Below the pieces are notes generated by a model. The model was not told the DNA's origin and ran no database searches. It saw only the letters and a list, made by a program, of their open reading frames with translations. Positions 1 through 4,955 of a stretch of 5,223 nt of DNA are shown piece by piece. How positions within the stretch are numbered: position 1 is the first letter of the stretch; every line of letters starts with the position of its first letter. The stretch is from Bacteroidota bacterium (lineage in GTDB: Bacteria > Bacteroidota > Bacteroidia > Bacteroidales > Prolixibacteraceae). Location of the stretch: the NCBI GenBank assembly GCA_030691295.1, contig JAUYEQ010000620.1, positions 1 to 5,223 on the forward strand, in the 5' to 3' direction. The position numbers and the translations under genes were made by a program.

Positions 1-228
1 ATCTATCTCAGAATAACTGTTATTGGTTGTTCTTGCTGCCCAAATATTAAAACTGAACCGCCCTCCTGAAATGGTGACTGATGGTTCAACAGCTATTGCA
101 TCTCCCAACTGGTTACCGCGCCAAATATGACGACTTAGCAGGAGGATCTCAGCCTCTCCAGCCAATTTCTGACCTGAAGCGGCCAACGAACCTAAAATAA
201 ACAGCAATAAACAGCAATATGGGTACAT
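1..228 (-). CDS. Secreted, probable outer-membrane beta-barrel protein (5' end only)
   Basis: The first 76 codons of a minus-strand gene are present; the rest lies beyond the left edge. The protein begins MYPYCCLLLFILGSLAASGQ, a short hydrophobic signal peptide with probable cleavage near residues 17-20. The mature part carries the pattern SRHIWRGNQLGD (33-43), then AVEPSV (45-50), a FSFNIWAA strand (58-65) and YSEID at the visible end. This order (W-R-G, then a predicted ligand or strand segment, then an acidic S-E-I-D-like strand) resembles the TorF/Gcw_chp-type porin-like proteins that Bacteroidota encode, but the family call rests on pattern memory and only a fragment is visible. The ATG at 228 is the only usable start: the same frame has a TGA shortly upstream and no other Met. 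The gene is divergent from the DUF2147 gene, separated by 157 bases. The hydrophobic core of the signal peptide is encoded over a 10-base tandem repeat. Confidence 0.7.
   Translation of the reverse strand, partial: MYPYCCLLLFILGSLAASGQKLAGEAEILLLSRHIWRGNQLGDAIAVEPSVTISGGRFSFNIWAARTTNNSYSEID
196..218. repeat. 10-base tandem repeat (2.3 copies) inside a signal-peptide coding region
   Basis: The unit AATAAACAGC occurs twice back to back, followed by AAT. It lies in codons 4-11 of the minus-strand secreted protein. Ten is not a multiple of three, so gain or loss of a unit would shift the reading frame right after the start codon. Only two full copies exist, so this may be chance. Confidence 0.6.
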
Positions 229-243
229 ACAATTATTTTTTGA

Positions 244-274
244 TAAACTTATTCACAAACAATGCGTCACAAAA
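244..274 (-). promoter_or_regulatory. Candidate Bacteroidota-type promoter for the leftward secreted-protein gene
   Basis: Reading the minus strand, TTTTG (270-274) is followed after 18 bases by TAAGTTTA (244-251). The Bacteroidota primary sigma factor consensus is a TTTG-like -33 box about 19 bases before a TAnnTTTG -7 box; the -7 box here differs only at its last base. Transcription would begin a few bases later, giving a leader of roughly 10 nucleotides before the ATG at 228. The motif is short and the region is AT-rich, so chance agreement is possible. I saw no equally good promoter for the rightward DUF2147 gene in this 157-base gap. Confidence 0.3.
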
Positions 275-385
275 GGACTTTTATCAAGTCGCGTAAAATA
301 AAAAAGTATTCAGAAAAATCTATTTTCTGGCTGAAATTCAATACTTCAGAAAAAAACTTTAAATTGCTGAAAAAATACTAAGCAT

Positions 386-832
386 ATGAAACAGATTGGA
401 TTGGTTTTATTTCTTGGCTTGTTTATTTCGCAAGCATTTGCACAGGATGCAATGAAAATTGCCGGCATTTGGTGGAATGACAAAAAGACTTCGAAAATTG
501 AAGTAAAAGAAGAAAATGGAAAGTTCATTGGAACAGTGATCTACATTAATCCGGAGAAATACGTGAATGGCGAGCCGGAAAAGGATTTTAACAATCCGGA
601 TACGAAACTAAGGCCAAAATCCAGACTTGGCCTTCAGATTCTTTCAGGATTAAAGTACAATGCTGCCGACAAACAATGGCAGAATGGTAGTATTTACGAT
701 CCTGATAACGGGAAAACCTACGATTGTTTTGCCTGGTTCGACAAAGATCCCAATGTGCTGAACCTTAAAGGTTATGTTGCGGGCATCAAGTGGCTGGGGC
801 GTTCGACAGTTTGGACCAAAGCTACCAAATAG
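386..832 (+). CDS. DUF2147 family secreted protein
   Basis: A complete 148-residue protein. Residues 1-20 form a signal peptide (Lys2, hydrophobic core GLVLFLGLF, ending AFAQ), so the protein is exported to the periplasm or cell envelope. The mature domain of about 128 residues has the DUF2147 arrangement: IAGIWW near 25-30, a KIEV strand followed by GKFIGTV (45-51), NNPD with LRPKSRLGLQIL (69-86), W98, then GSIYDPDNGKTY (101-112), LKGY (127-130) and a closing GRSTVW (138-143). The length is normal for the family. DUF2147 proteins are small lipocalin-like beta-barrels of unknown biochemical role, common in Bacteroidota and Proteobacteria. The ATG at 386 follows an A-rich leader without a Shine-Dalgarno sequence, as usual in this phylum, and gives the only version with a signal peptide. 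The gene seems monocistronic: its neighbour upstream is divergent and a GC-rich hairpin lies just after the stop. Confidence 0.9.
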   Translation: MKQIGLVLFLGLFISQAFAQDAMKIAGIWWNDKKTSKIEVKEENGKFIGTVIYINPEKYVNGEPEKDFNNPDTKLRPKSRLGLQILSGLKYNAADKQWQNGSIYDPDNGKTYDCFAWFDKDPNVLNLKGYVAGIKWLGRSTVWTKATK

Positions 833-837
833 AAAAA

Positions 838-900
838 CAGCCCCCCACTACCCCCTTCCCGCTTTGGGCAGGCGGGCTTCCCAAAAAAGGGAAGGGGCTG
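838..900. repeat. GC-rich palindromic intergenic repeat, copy 1
   Basis: Starting 6 bases after the DUF2147 stop is a block with several competing inverted pairs: CAGCCCC (838-844) with GGGGCTG (894-900), CCCCTTCCC (852-860) with GGGAAGGGG (889-897), CCCGC (858-862) with GCGGG (872-876), and CTTCCC (877-882) with GGGAAG (889-894) around an A6 loop. No protein reads through it. It shares the blocks CCCCTTCCCG and TTT-GGGCAGG-CGGG with a second element at 1142-1220, so both probably belong to one family of dispersed repeats. It may also form the 3' end of the DUF2147 mRNA, although no T-run follows the stem. Confidence 0.6.
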
Positions 901-911
901 GCTCTGCATAA

Positions 912-1073
912 TTTGGATGGGCTACTCTTGAAACAGAAAGCTCGCTGACCGATTAAGAACTCCTGAACCAGTTCAAGGCCATTGAAAAAATGCCGGAAAG
1001 TGATAAGGATGTGGTCAAAACCTTGGTTGACGCTTTTATTACCAAAGGGAAACTGAAACAGTTGGTGCTATAA
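912..1073 (+). pseudogene. 3' remnant of an XRE/HTH-type regulator gene
   Basis: One frame reads FGWATLETESSLTD (912-953), then TAA (954-956), then ELLNQFKAIEKMPESD and onward through DVVKTLVDAFITKGKLKQL to a TAA at 1071-1073. The tail with E-L-L-x-Q-F, M-P-E-x-D and L-V/I-D-A-F-I-x-K-x-K-L-K-Q-L is, from memory, the C-terminus of helix-turn-helix (XRE/Cro-CI) regulators common in Bacteroidota. The frame is continuous across the internal stop, which sits where relatives would have a Lys or similar residue, so a single substitution could have made it. The DNA-binding half, about 65-70 residues, is absent; the GC-rich repeat at 838-900 lies where it would be. The remnant has no start codon of its own at a sensible place. 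It is a dead fragment; its original terminator at 1081-1101 may survive. Confidence 0.68.
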
Positions 1074-1080
1074 CAAACAA

Positions 1081-1101
1081 AACCCGGCTAATGGCCGGGT
1101 T
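1081..1101. terminator. Bidirectional intrinsic terminator between convergent genes
   Basis: A perfect 8-base stem, AACCCGGC (1081-1088) and GCCGGGTT (1094-1101), closes a 5-base loop. On the minus strand the stem is followed by TTGTTTGTT, giving with the stem's own TT a good U-rich tail; it would end the lipoprotein transcript about 130 bases after that gene's stop. On the plus strand it is followed by CGTTGTTTATT and lies 7 bases after the stop of the regulator remnant. It therefore separates converging transcription units. Confidence 0.85.
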
Positions 1102-1141
1102 CGTTGTTTATTCTGTTGGCGTTACAAACGCTTTAACCATA

Positions 1142-1220
1142 ACCCCTTCCCGATTAACCGATCGGGACAAGCTGTTGCCGCTATCGCTCAAACTAGGGGT
1201 ATTTCGGGGGCAGGTCGGGA
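1142..1220. repeat. GC-rich palindromic intergenic repeat, copy 2
   Basis: The block contains CCCGAT (1149-1154) paired with ATCGGG (1161-1166), the 8-base palindrome CCGATCGG (1158-1165), and outer complementary ends TCCCGA (1148-1153) and TCGGGA (1215-1220). It begins with CCCCTTCCCG (1143-1152) and ends with TTTCGGGGGCAGGTCGGG (1202-1219), matching the two blocks of the element at 838-900, but with about 50 extra bases between them. It sits 9 bases beyond the lipoprotein stop and inside that gene's 3' untranslated region. No protein is evident. A REP-like or dispersed intergenic repeat is the simplest reading. Confidence 0.5.
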
Positions 1221-1229
1221 TGTTTAGCC

Positions 1230-2489
1230 TTATTCTTTACAGGTAATCGTTTTAGTTTTGTTCGGAGTTGCCGAATTCATTTCAAAATATTCGATTAAAA
1301 ACGAGCCCTGATCAAATGTCATTTGCAGGTCGCAGGATTTATCCGGTTCGATTGCCGTAAACGTTTGGATATAGTTTATCGGATCAAAATTTGAGATGGA
1401 CCAGTTTCGGTTTGTACCAAGTGCGTAAAACCATCCGGCTTTTCTTATCGTTGTTGTAACCTTGCTTGTGTCGGTAGGAGCTCTTGAAGAGGTATCGGCA
1501 CTTAAAGATGTTATTTTTATTTTTAATGCAGTTCCTTTTGCTAATTCAGCAACAAGGCTGAGGTTTGTATTCGGTCGGGTGCCAAAGTCTGTTTTTGTCA
1601 ATGAAAGAACATTGGCTCCATACGTTCCTGTTTCGGGATAAGTAATCAGAGATTTTGTCACTTCAAATTTCGTCTTTGTTATAAAATTTGCAATGTATTT
1701 TCCGAACGAAGAAATGTTTGCCGTTACGCCGACTTCGCTATATCGCTGGATTAGGTTATTTTTGATTGAAACCGTATCAAGAATAATCGCATGATTTATC
1801 AGGGCCGAACCCAATGATTGACTATCAAGAACGCCGTTCTCCCTGAGGTCGTTGCTTATATTGGATAACAATTCTGTCATTTCGCTTTCAGAACGATATC
1901 CTTGCAAGACGGCAGATATGGCCAATAATATCCCGTTGTCATCACCATTTTCTGAGATATTTAAATCTTCGGAGGTCTTCATGGCGCCTTTAGTGATATC
2001 AAAAATGCTCAAAATTTCTTTTTGGGCCTGAATTTTAGCATCGGCAAACGACTTCCCGTTTTTCATTAGGTATTCCACCCGGGGCTTCTCTAAATGTGTC
2101 ATTACATTGACATTGATATCACTTTTCCCTGAAATATCGGCAAGGGCATTTAATGTAATTTGTGCAGCGGATTGCTCTCCGGAAACTTCGTTAAAGTAAA
2201 ATCCATCAGCTCTCAACCCAATATTGTTTGAGCTGATGGAAATATTGTTTAGCTCAAATGTACCCTTATTGTCGGTGATCTGTGTATTAAAAGATTTGCC
2301 GGTGGCCGTTAAGTCAGATTGCAAATCATAAACGGTAACAGAGCTTCCATTGATAAACGGCCCTTTTTGGACATAACCTGTTATATCTTGGACCGTGCTT
2401 GTAGAACTGCTATCTTTTTGGCAGTTGGTCAGAAATGCAGTCATCGAAAATAGGATGACTATTGATAAAATGCGATAAAGTTTATTCAT
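1230..2489 (-). CDS. Hypothetical surface or periplasmic lipoprotein
   Basis: A complete 419-residue protein. Residues 1-22 form a lipoprotein signal peptide (NKLYR, then the hydrophobic stretch ILSIVILFSMTAFL), with lipobox LTNC placing the lipidated Cys at 23. A Ser/Thr-rich tether (26-34) follows. Residues 37-100 look like a small beta-sandwich of carboxypeptidase-regulatory type: GYVQKGPFINGSSVTVYDL (38-56), TQITDNKGTFEL (69-80), LRADGFYFNEVSG (92-104). Residues 105-235 are mostly helical, including NVNVMTHLEKPRVEYLM (126-142) and FADAKIQAQKEIL (148-160). The C-terminal part is beta-rich, with Cys386 and Cys417 possibly forming a disulfide. I have seen QKGPFxxGS-starting lipoproteins of this layout in Bacteroidota and other Gram-negatives but know no function. 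It is a single gene, ending toward the two-way terminator at 1081-1101; no clear promoter was found upstream. Confidence 0.85.
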   Translation of the reverse strand: MNKLYRILSIVILFSMTAFLTNCQKDSSSTSTVQDITGYVQKGPFINGSSVTVYDLQSDLTATGKSFNTQITDNKGTFELNNISISSNNIGLRADGFYFNEVSGEQSAAQITLNALADISGKSDINVNVMTHLEKPRVEYLMKNGKSFADAKIQAQKEILSIFDITKGAMKTSEDLNISENGDDNGILLAISAVLQGYRSESEMTELLSNISNDLRENGVLDSQSLGSALINHAIILDTVSIKNNLIQRYSEVGVTANISSFGKYIANFITKTKFEVTKSLITYPETGTYGANVLSLTKTDFGTRPNTNLSLVAELAKGTALKIKITSLSADTSSRAPTDTSKVTTTIRKAGWFYALGTNRNWSISNFDPINYIQTFTAIEPDKSCDLQMTFDQGSFLIEYFEMNSATPNKTKTITCKE

Positions 2490-2597
2490 AATTATTGATT
2501 TTAGATTTTTATAATCACTTAAAATTGGTTCACTTTCAGGGTTTCTTTCCTTTTTTACTTTGCAAAGAACGCATTAATAATTTGGCAGGGTTTAAAA

Positions 2598-2621
2598 GAA
2601 GCCACCCTTTCGGGCAGCTTC
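2598..2621 (-). terminator. Intrinsic terminator ending the Rhs-tip/immunity transcript
   Basis: On the minus strand GAAGCTGCCC (2612-2621) pairs with GGGTGGCTTC (2598-2607) around a GAAA loop (2608-2611). All ten positions pair if two G-U wobbles are allowed, and TTTT follows directly (2594-2597). On the plus strand those two positions are C-A mismatches, so the hairpin is selected for leftward transcription. It lies about 220 bases after the immunity gene stop and about 110 bases before the lipoprotein start. Confidence 0.8.
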
Positions 2622-2643
2622 CTTTGTATTAATTTTCAAAATA

Positions 2644-2789
2644 GGATTACAAGTCCATTGCTAAAAGGTGGCGATTGCCCCGAATACTCGGAGCCACCAG
2701 CCGCTGCGAACTTTAGCACATATCCGCAGAAGCCGAGGAACCAACAACTCTGTTTCAGCTATCGCATTACGAGACCCTAAGTTTGTAAT
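2644..2789. other. Non-coding block of consecutive stem-loops (unidentified element)
   Basis: This stretch between the immunity gene and its terminator has no convincing reading frame but dense inverted pairs: GGA/TCC around TTACAAG (2644-2656); GGTGGC (2667-2672) with GCCACC (2693-2698), which on the minus strand encloses an inner CCGA-GTAT-TCGG hairpin; CTGCG (2704-2708) with CGCAG (2725-2729); and ATTAC (2766-2770) with GTAAT (2785-2789). In addition ATTACAA (2646-2652) and TTGTAAT (2783-2789) are inverted copies at the two ends. It could be a structured 3' untranslated region, a small RNA, or a non-autonomous mobile or dispersed repeat. It is locally much richer in G and C than the AT-rich flanks. 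I cannot name a family. Confidence 0.5.
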
Positions 2790-2841
2790 ATGAGATTCAG
2801 AGTAGACTCTTTTATATATTTATGTCGTACACTTTCTTTTT

Positions 2842-3180
2842 TTAAGTATCTGGAACAAATACAAAGAATACCTTATTCACATCCTCTACCTTGTAAGCCT
2901 CTATGTATGATTTCGCTTTTTCTATACTCCTCTTTACAAAATCCCGTTTTGCTTCTCCTGAATGCGAATCGCAATACCAACTATCGTAACTTGATCGAAT
3001 AATTCCATCTACATATTCGTATACATCACCTCCTAAGATTGATATTTCTAAAGTCGAAAATTGTTCAAGTGCATTTAATGCCTGGTCTTTGGTGAGAGCC
3101 CAATTCTGCACTCCAACATTATCAAGAGAATGTCCGACCTTCAATATTTTATCTATTTGATTTGACCAAACTGGTTCCAT
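2842..3180 (-). CDS. Imm40-like immunity protein for the Rhs-tip toxin
   Basis: A complete 112-residue cytosolic-type protein without signal peptide or membrane segment. It shows the pattern I associate with Pfam Imm40: an N-terminal helix with IDKIL (9-13), SLDNVGVQNWALT (18-30), a helix QALNALEQF (33-41), ISILGGDVYEYVDG (46-59), then SYDSWYCD (64-71), a helical GEAKRDFVKRSIEKAKSYIEAY (75-96) and a closing strand VFFVFVP (104-110). The family name is from pattern memory and not from a search. The start is 9 bases after the stop of the Rhs tip, the standard tight toxin-immunity order, so the protein probably binds and neutralises that tip's C-terminal domain. The shared transcript would end at 2598-2621. 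A 60-base sample (2881-2940) is 35% GC, low like the toxin-encoding tip and unlike the Rhs core. Confidence 0.75.
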   Translation of the reverse strand: MEPVWSNQIDKILKVGHSLDNVGVQNWALTKDQALNALEQFSTLEISILGGDVYEYVDGIIRSSYDSWYCDSHSGEAKRDFVKRSIEKAKSYIEAYKVEDVNKVFFVFVPDT

Positions 3181-3189
3181 ATAATTGAT

Positions 3190-4377
3190 CTAAAATGGAT
3201 TGAAATACCTATGATTTATGATACCGTCTGCCTCTTTAATGAATTCAAAAAATCCTTTCTGGCCTCCATACTCCCCAGGTATCTTCAACATCTGCCTAAA
3301 TATACCATCACCACCTTTTATCGTTGATAAAACACCAAACTTTTCAAATGTAGTGACACTTTCTGGGAATGCATGGAAGTCCCCCTTTTTCATTTGGCCT
3401 AATACTTTGTTCGAATATTTTGTTTCTGAAAAAAAGCTCTGTTCCTTCCCTAATGCTTTCGTTCCCGGACTTTTCACCAGCTTTTTCGAATAATTACTTG
3501 CCAGCTCGTTCAGCCCAAAGGTAACTCCATTTATGGCCATCCGGGTCGAAAAATCTTTAAAATCTACCTTCTGAAATCCCTCCCCGGTAATATCAACACC
3601 AGAGGTTAGCGCCATCTCGCCTAAGGTAATCAATTTCCTGTTCTTGACCACCCAGGTCCCAAATTTCCCTAACTCTTTTCCTGCTTTCAGTTCGGCTCCA
3701 AAACCTCCGGTTGCACCTCCAATCACTGCCGATGCTCCAACATCAAACCAATCGATTTTTTTCAGCCATGCTTCGCTACCACTCATTCCATTAAGATGAT
3801 TCATTGCCACCTGCATACCATAATCGGTCATCCAACTAATATCAGCGGCAATAGCAAATGGCAATAAAAACTGGGCTCCTGGAATTACTGTTGCGAGTAA
3901 AGTGAAAATAAATTCTCCACTCGGATCGGTGTAAATCAACGGGTTATTCAAACAATAAGAGTATCTGTTAAAATTCTGTGTATAATCCGGCATTTGTACA
4001 TAGGGGTCAACATTCAGGAAGCGGCCAACCAACGGATCATACATTCGCCCGTTCATGTTGTACAGGTTAAAGTATTTCAGATACTCATGGCTGGTGAAAC
4101 CACGGTCGGCAAATAATTCAGGTTGGCTCGTTAAATCGTAGCTCCAGTTGGTCGGGTTACGACGTCGTCCCCATGCATCAAAGCTGTATTCGGTAACAGT
4201 GCTACCTGTTTTCATGTGGGTAATGGAACCAAGATGATCGCGGAAGATGTTGTAAACTGTCCAACTGCCTGTACCAACCTTTTTGGCTACGGCTACAGCG
4301 GTATAAGCATCGCCGCCAATCCAGATGTATTGGGTAGTATCAGTTCCAACCACTTCGCGCTCGCAACTGCCGCCAAA
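3190..4377 (-). pseudogene. 5'-truncated Rhs: end of core plus C-terminal candidate toxin (orphan tip)
   Basis: Reading from the first possible start (GTG at 4353) gives 387 residues, but Rhs-like coding continues in frame upstream to 4377 (FGGSCEREV) and then meets TAA TGA (4378-4383). The gene therefore has no proper beginning. Using numbering from the GTG: the Rhs core end has FRDHLGSI (37-44), EYSFDAWGRRRNP (55-67), GFTSHEYL (85-92), NGRMYDPLVGRFLNVDP (101-117), YTQNFNRYSY (124-133) and NNPLIYTDPSGE (136-147), the usual auto-cleavage or junction region. Residues 148-240 hold hydrophobic and Gly-rich linker (FIFTLLATVIPGAQFLLPF, GGATGGFGAE). Residues 307-387 look like a compact toxin domain with YSNKVLGQM, HAFPESV (327-333), LKIPGEYGG (356-364) and a terminal INHRYFNPF. 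I infer a nuclease-like activity from His-rich motifs but do not recognise the family. Full Rhs proteins exceed 1000 residues. No promoter is visible, so it is probably silent unless recombined into an active rhs gene. Confidence 0.85.
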
Positions 4378-4435
4378 TTATCAGAGAGCAAAGTCTGGCT
4401 CATTTTTCAAAGAACTTAGAATATCGCCAAAAGAT

Positions 4436-4470
4436 TTAAATAAGCTACCCAACATGGGTAACTTATTTAA
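4436..4470 (-). terminator. Long intrinsic terminator after the RDD-family gene
   Basis: Arms of 15 bases (4436-4450 and 4456-4470) are complementary except at one position, around a 5-base loop; the core is TACCC/GGGTA flanked by AT pairs. The one non-Watson-Crick position is C-A on the plus strand but a U-G wobble on the minus strand, so the RNA hairpin is complete only for leftward transcription. It lies 65 bases beyond the RDD gene stop, and the 3' arm ends in the U-rich CUUAUUUAA. It would insulate the Rhs tip behind it from read-through, which supports the tip being silent. The 52 bases between it and the Rhs breakpoint hold nothing recognisable. Confidence 0.75.
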
Positions 4471-4534
4471 TATCAATGTACTAATGCAAGAGTAGTTTGC
4501 TCCCTAAGCAATCAAACGAAAAATACAAATAAAA

Positions 4535-4945
4535 CTAGGCATGCTTTCTTGCGTCAATTACTTTTGTCTTTGCAACAAAGTCGTGCCAAGTTTTAAATTC
4601 CTCATTAAAAAAAATAGAAAATGGATCTATAGGAACTAAACGGATCAGGGTTCTTTTAAGAACCTGAATAAACCTTTTAAGACTTTTGTTTTCATGATAT
4701 CCAATTATTTTAAATTTGAATATCATTTTTCCAATTGTTTTTTCAAAAAAGAATTCAAAAAACAAAAAATAAAAAATGGTTCCCGAAAATTGTAATAATA
4801 TTGAAAGTGGAGCAGATGGTTGCCTAACGTCCACAATATTCGTCCCAATATTCAAAAAATATAGAGTGTAGAGTATATACACAATTATCATTACAATTAT
4901 CATGTCTACATAAAATGATGAAAATCTTCTAATTAAATAAACCAT
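4535..4945 (-). CDS. RDD family membrane protein (possible immunity protein)
   Basis: A complete 136-residue membrane protein. It fits the RDD family (PF06271): RRFSSFYVD at 6-14 with the first Arg and Asp, a first membrane helix about 12-34, a second about 47-66 (LSILLQFSGTIFYFLFFEFF), then KTIGK (69-73), a cytosolic strand KFKIIGY (77-83), the Arg-rich FIQVLKRTLIRLVPIDPFS (92-110) and the closing TWHDFVAKTKVID (119-131) with the last Asp. The length suits a minimal RDD protein. RDD proteins have mixed, poorly known roles, some in ion transport. The gene starts 10 bases after the stop of an unrecognised upstream gene, the same spacing as between the Rhs tip and its immunity gene, so it may be a membrane immunity partner; this is inference. 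A sampled 60 bases (4741-4800) are only 18% GC, the lowest seen in the window. Confidence 0.85.
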   Translation of the reverse strand: MVYLIRRFSSFYVDMIIVMIIVYILYTLYFLNIGTNIVDVRQPSAPLSILLQFSGTIFYFLFFEFFFEKTIGKMIFKFKIIGYHENKSLKRFIQVLKRTLIRLVPIDPFSIFFNEEFKTWHDFVAKTKVIDARKHA

Positions 4946-4955
4946 AGTAATTAAA

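Noticed and set aside
346..528. Open frame on the minus strand overlapping the DUF2147 start
   Set aside because: It lies antisense to a well-supported gene, has a Phe- and Cys-rich composition typical of shadow frames, and no neighbour or domain supports it.
1119..1131. GCGTT-ACA-AACGC hairpin as a second terminator
   Set aside because: The stem is only 5 bases with a 3-base loop and no proper T-run, and a much stronger terminator lies immediately beside it.
2558..2567. CTTTGCAAAG palindrome upstream of the lipoprotein gene as an operator
   Set aside because: It is a single 10-base palindrome in AT-rich DNA about 70 bases before the start, with no second site and no identified promoter beside it.
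2644..2789. tRNA gene or CRISPR array in the stem-loop block
   Set aside because: The stems differ in sequence and spacing, there is no repeat-spacer periodicity, and no acceptor stem, T-loop or anticodon arrangement can be built.
2790..3002. Open frame on the plus strand opposite the end of the immunity gene
   Set aside because: It is Leu/Ser/Phe-rich low-information sequence, antisense to the Imm40-like gene, with no signal peptide of normal shape.
3218..3493. Open frame on the plus strand opposite the toxin tip
   Set aside because: It is antisense to the Rhs tip, whose reading frame has clear core motifs; the shadow frame has no recognisable domain.
4351..4353. GTG at 4353 as the genuine start of a short Rhs protein
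   Set aside because: Rhs-like coding continues upstream of it to 4377, and there is no promoter or leader; it is only the first usable codon after the breakpoint.
4216..4419. Open frame on the plus strand across the Rhs breakpoint
   Set aside because: It is mostly antisense to conserved Rhs core codons; the small extension beyond the breakpoint shows no family signal.
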